Below the pieces are notes generated by a model that saw only the letters and a program-made list of their open reading frames with translations, had not been told where the DNA came from and ran no database searches. A DNA stretch of 64,000 nucleotides, from positions 62,001-126,000 of the forward strand of contig JADLEJ010000008.1 in NCBI GenBank assembly GCA_020846195.1. The letters are read 5' to 3'. Position 1 is the first letter of the stretch; the number at the start of each line of letters is the position of its first letter. Shown one piece after another: positions 34,705 through 43,692 of the stretch. This DNA comes from Nitrospira sp. Lineage in GTDB: Bacteria > Nitrospirota > Nitrospiria > Nitrospirales > Nitrospiraceae. A program made the translations under genes and the position numbers.

Positions 34705-34739
34705 AAGGACATCGGAGAGCGGGAGAGAGACGCAGAGAG

Positions 34740-35825
34740 ATGGAACGACTCACGGGAAAAGAACTGCGAAGGCTGTCAACCTTTCTGCGCGAGCTCTATC
34801 AACTGCGCACGCACGAGGAGTTCACAAGCCATTTGGTCGACGCCTTGCCGATGATCACCGAGGCAGAATTCACCTCGTATAACGAAATCGACCGCCGGGC
34901 GGGAACGGGCACGTTTAAGACGAATGTACCCGGCTTTCTCGCCGATCCAGCCCGCTACGGCCAGGTTCTCGCCCAGCATGCGCCGGAGCATCCGATGCTC
35001 CAACATTTCGAGCGGACGAAAGACGGCGCCCCAATCACAATATCGGACTTCGTCTCCGATTCAACCTTCAGGGAAACAGCGCTGCACAAGGAGTTCTATG
35101 AACCGCTCGACATTCCGCACATCATGGGATTCGCGCTCCAGAGCGATCCATCCCGAAGCATTACCGTCGCGCATCATCGCAACGGGCAAGCATTTGGAGA
35201 GCACACCCGATCGATTCTGAATGCCGTCCGTCCGCATATCCTCCAAGGGCTCAAGAATGCATTGGCCGTCACACGTCTGCACGACCAGCTGGCCGCATTG
35301 GACCAGGCCATGGAAGCGGGGCATTGTGCGATGCTCTCGGTGTCCGCAGACGGGCGCATCCACCTAGCCGCGCCCCACGCCCACACGCTGCTCGCACAAT
35401 ACGGCATGGCGCTAACCGGCGGCGCGGATTGGCTGCCGCCTGTGCTGCGAGCCTGGTTGCGCCGCCAGATCAGCCACCCCGCCACGGCTGACGACGTGGC
35501 CCCTTCGATCACACCGCTGACAGTCACTGGCAAGGCTGGAACGCTGGTCATTCGATTGATGCCAAAGAGGTCGCAGTATCTACTGATGTTAGAAGAAGAT
35601 CGCCCTCTGTCGCCGGACCTCCGCCACCTTGGCCTAAGCCCACGGGAAACCGAAGTCCTTGAATGGGTCGTTCAGGGCAAGACGAATCCCGAGATCGGCA
35701 CGATCCTCAGCATCAGTCATCGCACCGTGCAGAAACACTTGGAGCGGATTTACATGAGGCTGGGAGTAGAAAACCGCCATGCTGCAATCGGACTGGCACT
35801 CGCTCAACGGAAACGTTCTCGATAG
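34740..35825 (+). CDS. LuxR-family regulator, first of three tandem paralogues
   Basis: A 361-residue regulator. Residues about 5-190 look like a GAF/PAS-like sensor with landmarks shared by the paralogues: LRELYQLRTHEEFTSHLV, YNEIDRR, ISDFVSDSTFRET, EFYEPLDIPHIMG. A linker follows, then a C-terminal LuxR helix-turn-helix: LSPRETEVLEWVVQGKTNPEIGTILSISHRTVQKHLERIY. No receiver or homoserine-lactone domain is recognisable. A purine-rich GAGAGA precedes the ATG. The ligand is unknown. Twelve bases separate it from the next paralogue. Confidence 0.88.
   Translation: MERLTGKELRRLSTFLRELYQLRTHEEFTSHLVDALPMITEAEFTSYNEIDRRAGTGTFKTNVPGFLADPARYGQVLAQHAPEHPMLQHFERTKDGAPITISDFVSDSTFRETALHKEFYEPLDIPHIMGFALQSDPSRSITVAHHRNGQAFGEHTRSILNAVRPHILQGLKNALAVTRLHDQLAALDQAMEAGHCAMLSVSADGRIHLAAPHAHTLLAQYGMALTGGADWLPPVLRAWLRRQISHPATADDVAPSITPLTVTGKAGTLVIRLMPKRSQYLLMLEEDRPLSPDLRHLGLSPRETEVLEWVVQGKTNPEIGTILSISHRTVQKHLERIYMRLGVENRHAAIGLALAQRKRSR
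35673..35754 (+). repeat. 82-nt exact direct repeat, copy 1 (HTH-coding, first LuxR gene)
   Basis: This segment, starting CAGGGCAAGACGAATCC, is identical to 36774-36855 and codes for the recognition region of the LuxR helix-turn-helix. The 20 bases before it differ at only three positions. The third paralogue has diverged here. The identity is higher than anywhere else between the two genes. Confidence 0.9.
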
Positions 35826-35837
35826 GCTCGATCGCGC

Positions 35838-36950
35838 ATGGAACACCTGACATCCAAGGACAACCACCGGCTTCTCACCTTCCTCACAGAGCTATACCAC
35901 CTGCGAACACAAGCGGAGTTTGTGAGCCACTTGGTCGCGGCCGTTCCTCAACTCATCGCCACGGATGCGAGCGGATACAACGAGATCAATTCCCGGCGAC
36001 AGATGGCCGTCTATTCCGGATGGCCGCCGGATCATCCGCATTTCCCGGACGCCCAGGAAATCCTCAGTCGCTATGCCCACCAAAGTCCGTTGATCGCCTA
36101 CGCCGAACGCAGCAAAGACACGACCGCGCACAAAATCACCGATTTCGTCTCACAGCGGGCCTTCCGAACAACCGCCCTGTTTAACGAGTACTATCGGCCG
36201 CTCCAGCTTCACTACAACATGGGCGTGCGCCTGACCACTGCGGCCGATCCGCTCATCTGCATCGGCCTGTTACGATCCCGGCGGGACTTCTCGACTCGCG
36301 ATCTCGCCCTGCTCACAATTCTCAGCCCACATCTGATGCAGGCCTATCACAATGCCGCCGCCGTCACGCGATTGCAGGATCGGATGGCAGCCGGAGAAAA
36401 CGAACTGATGATTCGGCGCCAAGGATTTGCGTCGGTCACAGAGGACGGCCATATTCGGTTTGCCACGCCGTCGGCTGAGCGGCTTATGACACGATATGAC
36501 GCCGAGGCCAAACGAGACCGAGGCAGCCTCCCCTTATCCCTTCGCCGATGGTTTCTCCAGGAGTTGCACCGCCACGCCTCTGAATGCCTTCTCCAACAAC
36601 CTAGTCGTCCGTTTCACATAAAGAGAGACGATGGCGTGCTGCTCGTGCGCCTCTTGCGTCACACTCCTAATACTGTCCTGCTGTTCGAAGAGAGTGCTTC
36701 ACCCCGCGCAGGTCATCTACGTGAAACCTTCCGTCTCAGCGACCGCGAAGCGCAAGTCCTTGAATGGGTCATCCAGGGCAAGACGAATCCCGAGATCGGC
36801 ACGATCCTCAGCATCAGTCATCGCACCGTGCAGAAACACTTGGAGCGGATTTACACTCATCTTGGCGTCGAGAATCGCCATGCCGCAATCAGTCTCGTTC
36901 TCTCACTCCGTTCATCACCCGAAGAAAGCCACCCACCATGGAACATCTGA
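35838..36950 (+). CDS. LuxR-family regulator, second tandem paralogue
   Basis: A 370-residue paralogue of the preceding protein, with the same sensor landmarks (FLTELYHLRTQAEFVSHLV, YNEINSRR, ITDFVSQRAFRTT, EYYRPLQLHYNMG) and LuxR helix-turn-helix (LSDREAQVLEWVIQGKTNPEIGT). The HTH-coding DNA at 36774-36855 is identical to 35673-35754 in the first gene, although the sensor halves have diverged. Its last 13 bases overlap the start of the third gene, so the two are translationally coupled. Confidence 0.88.
   Translation: MEHLTSKDNHRLLTFLTELYHLRTQAEFVSHLVAAVPQLIATDASGYNEINSRRQMAVYSGWPPDHPHFPDAQEILSRYAHQSPLIAYAERSKDTTAHKITDFVSQRAFRTTALFNEYYRPLQLHYNMGVRLTTAADPLICIGLLRSRRDFSTRDLALLTILSPHLMQAYHNAAAVTRLQDRMAAGENELMIRRQGFASVTEDGHIRFATPSAERLMTRYDAEAKRDRGSLPLSLRRWFLQELHRHASECLLQQPSRPFHIKRDDGVLLVRLLRHTPNTVLLFEESASPRAGHLRETFRLSDREAQVLEWVIQGKTNPEIGTILSISHRTVQKHLERIYTHLGVENRHAAISLVLSLRSSPEESHPPWNI
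36774..36855 (+). repeat. 82-nt exact direct repeat, copy 2 (HTH-coding, second LuxR gene)
   Basis: Identical to 35673-35754 over all 82 bases, while the flanking sensor-coding regions are clearly diverged. This indicates recent gene conversion or strong selection on a shared DNA-binding helix. Confidence 0.9.
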
Positions 36951-38047
36951 CCATTCGCGATGTCACGCGGCTGTTTGAGTACGTGCGTGACTTATATGAA
37001 TTGCGAGACCACGACGGTTTCAAGCAACAAGCCGTCAAGGGTATCGCCGATCTGGTCACCGCTGACCTCTATACCTACAACGAAATCAGCACCACCAAGC
37101 AACTGGTCACAGGCTATGCGATCTGGCCGACGGAGTTTCCTTTGTTAAAAGACGCCCCTGAGATCGTGGGACGGTACCAGCACCAACATCCGATCATCCT
37201 GCACTATCTCACCCGCGGAGTCGGCAACGTGACAAAGATCTCAGACTTTATGACCTACCGGGAGTTCCGCCGAACAGACTTGCATAACGAATTCTATCGT
37301 CCGATGGGCATTCCGTATGGCATCGGATCCGGCATCTCATTCATGCAGGACTGCTTGATCGGGGTCGGATTGCATCGCAGCGGAAAAGACTATAGCGAAC
37401 GGGATCGCCGGATGTTATCGGAACTCCAGCCCCACATGCTGCAAGCCTATAAAAATTCCCAGGCCGTGACTCGCCTGCATCAAGAGACGGCGGCATACCT
37501 TGGCGCGTTGGATACGCTCGACGCTGCCATCGCCTGCTTGTCGCCTCAGCTCACCATTCAATGGATGACGCCATCGGCGGAACGTGTGTTAACAGCCTAT
37601 GGACTGATCGCTCGCCGGCGGATCGACCGCTTATGCCGCTCGCTTATCGAATGGGTACGGGCGCAAGAGGCCCTGCTGTCATCTCCAGCCGAAGCACTAC
37701 GCCCGCCTCGGCCCTGCTCCATCCCCAGCGCAACCGGAACATTGATGATCCGATTGTTGCGGCATGGCTCTCTGCGCCTCTTGCTGTTGGAGGATCACCG
37801 GGCGGCACCTTCCCTCGCCGCGCTGGCAGCGCTTGGCCTGAGTCCACGGGAAACGGAAATCCTTGGATGGGTCGCTCAAGGCAAGACCAATCCTGAAATC
37901 GGCATAATTCTCGGCATCAGTCCGCGCACGGCACAAAAACATCTGGAAAGGATTTACATCAAGCTCGGTGTCGAAAACCGTCATGCGGCAATAACGATGG
38001 CAATGGACGCGATGCGACAGGAAAGAAATGGGAAGAACTATGACTGA
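36938..38047 (+). CDS. LuxR-family regulator, third tandem paralogue
   Basis: A 369-residue paralogue. The correct ATG is 36938 (MEHLTIRD...), which matches the paralogue N-termini; the frame also extends upstream into the HTH region of the second gene, where it is a shadow. Sensor landmarks are VRDLYELRDHDGFKQQAV, YNEISTTKQ, ISDFMTYREFRRT and EFYRPMGIPYGIG. The HTH is LSPRETEILGWVAQGKTNPEIGIILGISPRTAQKHLERIY, more divergent at DNA level than the other two. Its stop codon lies within a 21-base sequence duplicated from the end of mtnA. Confidence 0.88.
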   Translation: MEHLTIRDVTRLFEYVRDLYELRDHDGFKQQAVKGIADLVTADLYTYNEISTTKQLVTGYAIWPTEFPLLKDAPEIVGRYQHQHPIILHYLTRGVGNVTKISDFMTYREFRRTDLHNEFYRPMGIPYGIGSGISFMQDCLIGVGLHRSGKDYSERDRRMLSELQPHMLQAYKNSQAVTRLHQETAAYLGALDTLDAAIACLSPQLTIQWMTPSAERVLTAYGLIARRRIDRLCRSLIEWVRAQEALLSSPAEALRPPRPCSIPSATGTLMIRLLRHGSLRLLLLEDHRAAPSLAALAALGLSPRETEILGWVAQGKTNPEIGIILGISPRTAQKHLERIYIKLGVENRHAAITMAMDAMRQERNGKNYD

Positions 38048-38097
38048 AACTGCTTGGCCAGCGCGACCGGCGTCACGTCGTAGGCGAGATTCGAGTG
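38042..38097 (-). pseudogene. Duplicated, internally deleted 3' end of mtnA
   Basis: On the minus strand this reads NLAYDVTPVALAKQFQS followed by TAG. The mtnA C-terminus at 39001 reads [20 protein letters not shown] and [11 protein letters not shown]. The copy keeps both ends and the stop codon but has lost the residues between. The last 21 bases (38042-38062) are identical to 39005-39025. The copy ends at the third LuxR gene and lies on the far side of the UPF0175/DUF3368 pair from the real mtnA. Confidence 0.6.
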
Positions 38098-38148
38098 AAC
38101 GCTTGGCTTCCCAGCAACCCCTCCAACCTGCTTATCATGTCACCACAC

Positions 38149-38637
38149 TCACTCCGCTTCTCCCACGATACTCAAGACCGCCGCTCGCGTGAGGGGCGAC
38201 ACTCGAAACCCTTTGACCTGAAGATAATTGATGTGCTCCCTGACCGTCGACACCAAACCAGCGCGCTTCGCATTGATGAGCAAACCCAGCGTGCCGATGA
38301 CAGAAATGTTCAGCCGGTCCGCCGCGCGTCTTGCCAAACCGTCATCAAGTATGAGAACCGCCTCGTCAAACTCTGCCGCCAACATGAGTACATCCGTTTC
38401 ACCGGGACCTAAGTTCTGGTCGGGCAGCAGAATGGCGCGGCCGGCTGGAGAACGTACCGTCAGCCACTCAAACGCCCTCAGATCGGGGAGATCAATCCCA
38501 ACCAACTTACCCGCCTCAATTTCCTGCAGCACTGCGGGAGGAATGAGCACGCGCCTGACGAGCGCAGGGAGAATATGAAGCAGTCCGATTTGATGAAGAT
38601 ATTGCAGTGGCGAGGTGTCGCAAATAACGTCAGGCAA
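38149..38637 (-). CDS. DUF3368-family PIN-like toxin
   Basis: A 162-residue protein of the DUF3368 group, PIN-fold nucleases found as toxins. The N-terminus PDVICDTSPLQYLHQIGLL has the first acidic residue, with ALQ-type VLIPPAVLQEIEAG, GPGETDVLMLAAEFD and LILDDGLARRAA giving the remaining acidic sites. I choose TTG 38637, which gives the family N-terminus, follows GGAAAG, and overlaps the antitoxin gene by eight bases. The ATG at 38700 would bury 63 bases in the antitoxin. Probably an intact toxin. Confidence 0.82.
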   Translation of the reverse strand: MPDVICDTSPLQYLHQIGLLHILPALVRRVLIPPAVLQEIEAGKLVGIDLPDLRAFEWLTVRSPAGRAILLPDQNLGPGETDVLMLAAEFDEAVLILDDGLARRAADRLNISVIGTLGLLINAKRAGLVSTVREHINYLQVKGFRVSPLTRAAVLSIVGEAE

Positions 38638-38881
38638 GGCGGGGTTCTTTCCGAAGTTGCTCCTCGGAGATGCGGAAGGTGTCGACGCCATACTCGGCAA
38701 GCCGGCTCAGAAACACGGCTCGGGGAATGCCGGCTAACTTGGCTGCGGCTCCCGACGACAATTGCCCCATTTCAAACAGTTTGACCGCGCCAGCCATGCA
38801 CAATGCCTCTCCCATGCCTTCAGGGGACAACTTTAGCGCCAACAAGGTTTCGTCGGGGACTTCGAGCATGATTCTGCTCAT
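38630..38881 (-). CDS. UPF0175-family antitoxin
   Basis: An 83-residue protein starting at ATG 38881, six bases after AAAGGAGG. UPF0175 signatures are visible: EVPDETLLALKLSPEGMGEAL, AGAVKLFEMGQLSSGAAAKLAGIPRAVFLSRLAEYGV. The second half is a helix-turn-helix. UPF0175 proteins are commonly paired with DUF3368 toxins as here. A TTG at 38887 is a possible alternative start but lies inside the ribosome-site region. Confidence 0.85.
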   Translation of the reverse strand: MSRIMLEVPDETLLALKLSPEGMGEALCMAGAVKLFEMGQLSSGAAAKLAGIPRAVFLSRLAEYGVDTFRISEEQLRKEPRLA

Positions 38882-38916
38882 CGCCAACCTCCTTTCCAGA
38901 GACCAATTTCCCTTCT

Positions 38917-38925
38917 ACTATAGCA
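38917..38925 (-). promoter_or_regulatory. Candidate extended -10 promoter of the UPF0175/DUF3368 pair
   Basis: TGCTATAGT on the minus strand is an extended -10 element (TGnTATAAT with one mismatch). It lies about 30 bases before the ribosome site of the antitoxin. No good -35 box is present, which is typical for extended -10 promoters. Confidence 0.45.
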
Positions 38926-39000
38926 AAATATCCTAGAACCATGGTGAGTCTTTTCGCATACCGGCGATACACCGCGCATCACCCGTCACAGGAGAATGGG

Positions 39001-40032
39001 CTACGACTGAAACTGCTTGGCCAGCTCGGCCGGCTTGAAGACGCCACGTTCAGTGATGATGCCGGTGATGAGTTCGGCCGGGGTCACGTCGAACGCAGGA
39101 TTGTAGACGGCCACGCCGACCGGCGCGACCGGATGACTGCCGTGGATGGTGGTGACTTCGAGAGGGTTGCGCTGTTCGATGGGAATATCCGCACCAGTCT
39201 TGGTTTTCAAATCGATGGTCGAATAGGGCGCCGCGACATAGAACGGAATATTGTGTGCCTTCGCGAGCACTGCGACGGAATAGGTGCCGATCTTATTGGC
39301 CACATCGCCGTTGGCAGCAATCCGGTCGGCGCCGACGACGCAGAGCTGAATTTTCCCCTGTCGCATGAGCGATCCGGCCATATTGTCGGTAATGAGTGTG
39401 ACCGGAATCTTGTCCTGCATCAGTTCCCAAGCCGTCAGCCGAGCCCCTTGCAACACCGGCCTGGTTTCATCGGCAATCACCTGAATCTTCTTGCCTTGTT
39501 CCCAAGCCGCGCGGATCACGCCAAGCGCCGTGCCATAGCCCGCCGTCGCCAACGCGCCGGCATTGCAATGGGTCAGCACCGTCTGCCCACTCGCAATCAG
39601 CTCCGCGCCATGCCGCCCCATCGCTTTGCATAAGGCAATGTCTTCTTCCAGAATGGCTTGCCCCTCGGCCAGCAGCGCGGCTTTCGCAGCGGGAACCGTC
39701 TGCGCGCTTAAGGACGCCAGCTTCTTTTTCATGCGATCGATTGCCCAAAACAGATTGACGGCCGTCGGTCTGGTGGCGGCCAGATGATCGCAGACCGGCA
39801 CGAGCGCCTGGGCAAACGCGGGAAACCCCGTTGCTGAAACCCCCTGCGCGCCAAGAGCGACACCCAGCGCGGCCGTCACTCCGATAGCGGGCGCACCCCG
39901 GACTTTCAATTCACGGATCGCATCGGCCACCGCCCGATAGTCCTGGCAATCGAGAAACTCGACATGCTCAGGCAACCGGCTCTGATCGAGCAAGCGCACG
40001 GCGCCATTCTTCCATTCAACGGTGGGAACCAT
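39001..40032 (-). CDS. mtnA: Methylthioribose-1-phosphate isomerase
   Basis: A 343-residue eIF2B-like isomerase. It converts 5-methylthioribose-1-phosphate to the ribulose form in methionine salvage. Landmarks are [19 protein letters not shown] near residue 45, the active-site cysteine in [11 protein letters not shown], the aspartate in [20 protein letters not shown], and [15 protein letters not shown]. The chosen ATG at 40032 has only a weak ribosome site, but the frame upstream lies inside the WecA-like gene. Its neighbours are polysaccharide genes, so co-transcription may be incidental. Its 3' end has been partly duplicated at 38042-38097. Confidence 0.93.
   Translation of the reverse strand: MVPTVEWKNGAVRLLDQSRLPEHVEFLDCQDYRAVADAIRELKVRGAPAIGVTAALGVALGAQGVSATGFPAFAQALVPVCDHLAATRPTAVNLFWAIDRMKKKLASLSAQTVPAAKAALLAEGQAILEEDIALCKAMGRHGAELIASGQTVLTHCNAGALATAGYGTALGVIRAAWEQGKKIQVIADETRPVLQGARLTAWELMQDKIPVTLITDNMAGSLMRQGKIQLCVVGADRIAANGDVANKIGTYSVAVLAKAHNIPFYVAAPYSTIDLKTKTGADIPIEQRNPLEVTTIHGSHPVAPVGVAVYNPAFDVTPAELITGIITERGVFKPAELAKQFQS
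39005..39025. repeat. 21-bp sequence in mtnA duplicated at 38042-38062
   Basis: GACTGAAACTGCTTGGCCAG plus a final C occurs here, at the 3' end of mtnA, and again at 38042-38062 in the same orientation. The UPF0175/DUF3368 toxin-antitoxin pair lies between the copies. Confidence 0.85.
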
Positions 40033-40073
40033 GGAGGGATCTTGTAACGGGATTACGAGGAGAGTGCAAGAGA

Positions 40074-41249
40074 CTACGGCCGGGCACGCCCACTGACTTC
40101 CAGCAATGTCACCATAGCCACGATCAAGCCGGCTTGAGCCAGCAGCAACACCGCTTCCTGAAGGCCCGCATGGCGAAGGGCCATTGCGGAAAGGCCCAGG
40201 CAAATCGTGAGCAGGAAAATCATCGCGACACTGGCCTGGCGGGATCCCAACGCGCGCTCTAAGCGATGATGCAAATGATCCTTCCCGACATAGTCCAGCC
40301 ACTCTTTTACGGAATGCACTTTCCCGGTGATCACGCGCTCCACAGTGATGTGAACCATGTCGTAGATCAGCACACCGAAGATCAGCAACGGATTGCTGAA
40401 AGAGACCAGCGGACTCGCATCGGCCCAATTCCCCTTCACCGCCAGGCAGGCCAGAGTAAAACCAAGAAACGTCGAGCCGCCATCGCCGAGAAAAATCTTG
40501 GCCGGCCGAGCGCCTCTGAAATTATAAGGCAAGAATCCGGCGCAGGCGCCGATGACGGCCAGCGCCAGCCATCCCAGCCCTGGCTGGCCCGTTTCGAATG
40601 CCACCAGTCCCATGAAGCCCGCCATGAGGATCGCCAAGCCGGTAGCCAGCCCGTCCATGCCGTCGAAGAAATTAAAGGCATTTGTAATGCCGACGATCCA
40701 GAGCACCGTCAGCAGCATATTCGCCGCATCCCCAGCTATGTCTGACGGAAAGAGCGTGAGCACTTTACCTGAAGCGATCACAATCCCCGCCGCCACCAGC
40801 TGCGCGACGAGTTTCGAGGAAGCCGGCAATTCACGAATATCGTCGATGACACCAACCAGCAAGAGCAGCGAACCCGCCAGCACTATCGCCGTCATCCAAT
40901 CGGGCAGGATCGAGTTCATCAGCACGGATCCGACAAACCCTGCATACACCGCCACACCGCCGAGCCGCGGCGTAGGTTGCGCATGAATTTTCCGCTCAGT
41001 CGGGATATCGACGAGATTCCAGCGGTGACTGATCTGCACCATCACCGGCGTGAGAGCGCAACTGCCAAGAAACGCCAGCAGCAGCACATAGAGCCAGCGC
41101 AACCCCTCCAGCTGAAACGAATCGCGAACCGCCGGCACCGCCAGCACGACCGCTCCGATCAATGACGCCACCATCGCCGGTGTCATCCATTTCCATGAAC
41201 GCGCGCGCACGGGAACCGGCAGATCCCCCTCGATTACTTGTGTTGCCAT
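40074..41249 (-). CDS. WecA/TagO-like undecaprenyl-phosphate sugar-1-phosphate transferase
   Basis: A 391-residue membrane protein with about eleven helices, of glycosyltransferase family 4 of the MraY/WecA superfamily. Key motifs are [34 protein letters not shown] and the HHR-type loop KDHLHHRLE. It transfers a sugar-1-phosphate, usually from UDP-GlcNAc, to undecaprenyl phosphate, starting glycan assembly at the inner membrane. ATG 41249 follows GAGGG and overlaps the end of the DegT gene. It probably initiates the polymer built by this cluster. Confidence 0.92.
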   Translation of the reverse strand: MATQVIEGDLPVPVRARSWKWMTPAMVASLIGAVVLAVPAVRDSFQLEGLRWLYVLLLAFLGSCALTPVMVQISHRWNLVDIPTERKIHAQPTPRLGGVAVYAGFVGSVLMNSILPDWMTAIVLAGSLLLLVGVIDDIRELPASSKLVAQLVAAGIVIASGKVLTLFPSDIAGDAANMLLTVLWIVGITNAFNFFDGMDGLATGLAILMAGFMGLVAFETGQPGLGWLALAVIGACAGFLPYNFRGARPAKIFLGDGGSTFLGFTLACLAVKGNWADASPLVSFSNPLLIFGVLIYDMVHITVERVITGKVHSVKEWLDYVGKDHLHHRLERALGSRQASVAMIFLLTICLGLSAMALRHAGLQEAVLLLAQAGLIVAMVTLLEVSGRARP

Positions 41250-42319
41250 TCGTCCCTCATTGCCAGACACACTTGAGTGGCTTCGTCGTCGGTCAGCGCC
41301 GGATAGAGCGGAAGCGAGAGTGCCTCGCGCTCCGCCGCCTCACTGGCGGGAAATCCATCGAGGCCAAGATAACGGTGCAGCGATCGAAACACCGGCTTCC
41401 GGCATTGCACCCCCCGCCCTTCCAATCGCCCGAGACATTCGTCCAGATTGCTTGAGCCCGATCCCCGCTGAGGCAGTCTCACAACGAACCGATAATAGAC
41501 ATGCGAGCGCCCAACCGGCACAGTCGGCACGATGGCAGTCGTGCCGGCCAGGGCCTCACGATAGCGCCGGGCCAGGCTCACACGCCGCTCTAAGAATTCC
41601 GGAAGCCGTTCCAATTGAGCCAACCCGATGGCGGCTTGCAAGTCCGTCATCTTGAGATTGCTTGCCAGCGGATTCAGCGAAGACGCGCCGTCATACTCCC
41701 GCAAGGCGCGAGCCCGCTCAAGCAATGCCGGATCGCGCGACAACACCATGCCGCCTTCGCCGGCGCACAACAGTTTATTGGCGTAAAACGAACAGACCGT
41801 GAGCGTCCCCACCGAGCCGACCGCCCGCCCATGTTCCATAGCTCCCAGGGTCTGCGCGCAATCTTCAATCAGCGGCAGGCCCAATTGCCCGAGCGCAGTC
41901 AGGTCAGCCGGCAACCCGAACAGATGCGGCACAATGATCGCCCGAGTCTTCGAGGTGATCGCCATACGCACAGCATCGGCACTGATCTGAAACGTCTCTG
42001 GCTCAATATCCACCAGACAGGCCTGCGCACCCACACGCTGCACGGCCTGCCACGGCGCCGCGCACACATAGCTGGGCAAAACCACCTCATCGCCTGGCCC
42101 GATGCCCAATACTCGCAGCGCCACTTCCAGCGCCATCGTTCCCGAATTGATCGCCACGCCCCCGGCCACACCGAAATAGGCTGCCATCCCCCGCTCGAAC
42201 CGCTCGACCACCGTCCCTTGCGCCAGATGGCCGGACTGCAAGACATCGGTGACCGCACGGATCTCCTGCCGGTCGATGGCTGGACGGGAATGGGGAATCA
42301 TGGTCGTCCCGATCATCAT
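41234..42319 (-). CDS. DegT/DnrJ/EryC1/StrS-family sugar aminotransferase
   Basis: A 361-residue PLP enzyme. The N-terminus has MIPHSRPAIDRQEIRAVTDVLQSGHLAQG, typical of the family. The PLP lysine is in CSFYANKLLCAGEGG, and IEDCAQTLGA holds the cofactor-contacting aspartate. These enzymes aminate keto sugars of nucleotide-activated precursors. Together with the neighbouring PIG-L and WbqC-like genes it suggests an amino-sugar in the final polymer. Its start overlaps the PIG-L stop by four bases. Confidence 0.92.
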   Translation of the reverse strand: MMIGTTMIPHSRPAIDRQEIRAVTDVLQSGHLAQGTVVERFERGMAAYFGVAGGVAINSGTMALEVALRVLGIGPGDEVVLPSYVCAAPWQAVQRVGAQACLVDIEPETFQISADAVRMAITSKTRAIIVPHLFGLPADLTALGQLGLPLIEDCAQTLGAMEHGRAVGSVGTLTVCSFYANKLLCAGEGGMVLSRDPALLERARALREYDGASSLNPLASNLKMTDLQAAIGLAQLERLPEFLERRVSLARRYREALAGTTAIVPTVPVGRSHVYYRFVVRLPQRGSGSSNLDECLGRLEGRGVQCRKPVFRSLHRYLGLDGFPASEAAEREALSLPLYPALTDDEATQVCLAMRDEWQHK

Positions 42320-42960
42320 GCTCCGATGTTAATAAACAATCGCAACGGAAGAAACCCTTCTGCGTTTTTCACCCGGCCCTGGATGCCGCGAAAATGCGCC
42401 GACGACCGGATCACGTCCACAATGCTCAGCGCTTCGATGTTCGTCTTCTTGACCTGCGACGCATGGGCCTCGATGGCGGCGATCTTTTCGTCGAGCACCT
42501 GCTCGATGTCGACAAAGACCGTCGGCGCGAAGTTTTGCGTCGTGGGACCTTCGTAGAACAGCACGTTCTTCGTGTAGCGCGTCGCCGACATCGCCGCCAT
42601 GGCCAAGTGGCGGTGATCCTGATGCGTGTCGTCGTGGTAATGCACGAAGATGAAATGCGGGTCGACTTCCTTGACGACCGCCTCGATGGATTGGATCAGC
42701 TCCCGCCCCATCGGCACAGCGGTGTCCTGATAGCCGCCCCAAAAAATCCGCTCGGCACGGAGCTGCTTCGCTGCTTGGTCCTGCTCGAACTTCCGGATTT
42801 CCCCGGCACCGCCCTGCTCGCCCTCCGTCATCACCATCAGAAACACCCGATGGCCGTTTTGCGCGTACTTCACCAACGCCCCGCCGCACCCGGCTTCAAT
42901 GTCGTCCGGATGGGCGCCAATCGCGAGAATCCGCATCGCCTCTGTGCCGTCGAATGTCAT
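42316..42960 (-). CDS. PIG-L/LmbE-family deacetylase
   Basis: A 214-residue zinc-dependent deacetylase. The metal-binding motif AHPDD lies in ILAIGAHPDDIEAGCGG, with a further HYHDDTHQDHRHLA site. PIG-L enzymes remove acetyl groups from N-acetylated sugars. The ATG at 42960 follows GAGGAGG; the longer frame to 43005 overlaps the WbqC-like gene. It lies between the WbqC-like gene and the DegT aminotransferase, so it may generate a free amine on the glycan or its precursor. Confidence 0.92.
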   Translation of the reverse strand: MTFDGTEAMRILAIGAHPDDIEAGCGGALVKYAQNGHRVFLMVMTEGEQGGAGEIRKFEQDQAAKQLRAERIFWGGYQDTAVPMGRELIQSIEAVVKEVDPHFIFVHYHDDTHQDHRHLAMAAMSATRYTKNVLFYEGPTTQNFAPTVFVDIEQVLDEKIAAIEAHASQVKKTNIEALSIVDVIRSSAHFRGIQGRVKNAEGFLPLRLFINIGA

Positions 42961-42976
42961 ATCGACCTCCTCGTCA

Positions 42977-43690
42977 TCATCGCACTGACACCACTGCCCG
43001 GTCATGACTCTCCCTGCGGCTACGCAACCGATTCACAGCGTCGGGCCCCGCGCAGAGCAATAAATCGATCGCCGACACATTCGGCTCGAACGGCTCATAC
43101 ACCTGCCGGTAGACCGGATGGTGAAACTCCTGAATTTCCAGCTCCACGCCGGACGCCTCGAATCGCGGCTTGTCCATATAGCCTTCGGCTCCAGGCCCCG
43201 CGAGATACTGCGTCGCGCCGACCGCCCGGCAGAGATCGATCAGGCGGTCGGTCGGCTCTTCGCGCGCTGTCAGCTCGGAAGCGCAGCGCACCGGCGTTGC
43301 AATGCCATAGGCCTGCAGCAGCCATCGGATCACCGCCAGGTTCAGATCGGACAACTTCGTCCAGGGCTGCGCATAGATTTCCCGCAACTCCGGCAGATAC
43401 CGGTCGCGAAACGGCGCCCGCGCATAGTGCATCTCCAGCGCCCGCAGATGCGGCTCCCGCCAAGACGCCGACGGATTGATCGCCACATCCCGCACACGCT
43501 GACCGAAATGGTGGAGCACCGGCACCGTCAGCCATTGCCATCCGTCCGCCGTTCGGATGCGATTCCGGTTCTGCCATTCGTTCTTCTTGAACTGCACCGT
43601 GTCCAAGACCACAAACAGATCGGCGCGGTCGATCTTGTCGAGATACCCCAGCCATGGGAGAAACTGCGGTTGATGTATCGTCACGCGCAT
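42977..43690 (-). CDS. WbqC-like protein
   Basis: A 237-residue protein of the WbqC family, starting MRVTIHQPQFLPWLGYLDKI. Further conserved parts are LDTVQFKKNEWQNRNRIRT, LTVPV, YLAGPGAEGYMD and HPVYRQVYEPFEPNVSAIDLL. The family is found in polysaccharide loci, often with DegT enzymes; a role in modifying an amino-sugar has been suggested, but the chemistry is not settled. The ATG at 43690 gives exactly the family N-terminus; the frame to 43999 is spurious upstream. Confidence 0.9.
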   Translation of the reverse strand: MRVTIHQPQFLPWLGYLDKIDRADLFVVLDTVQFKKNEWQNRNRIRTADGWQWLTVPVLHHFGQRVRDVAINPSASWREPHLRALEMHYARAPFRDRYLPELREIYAQPWTKLSDLNLAVIRWLLQAYGIATPVRCASELTAREEPTDRLIDLCRAVGATQYLAGPGAEGYMDKPRFEASGVELEIQEFHHPVYRQVYEPFEPNVSAIDLLLCAGPDAVNRLRSRRESHDRAVVSVR

Positions 43691-43692
43691 GG

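Noticed and set aside
36764-36937. Upstream extension of the third LuxR gene
   Set aside because: This part is the HTH of the second LuxR gene read in another frame; the ATG at 36938 matches the paralogue N-termini.
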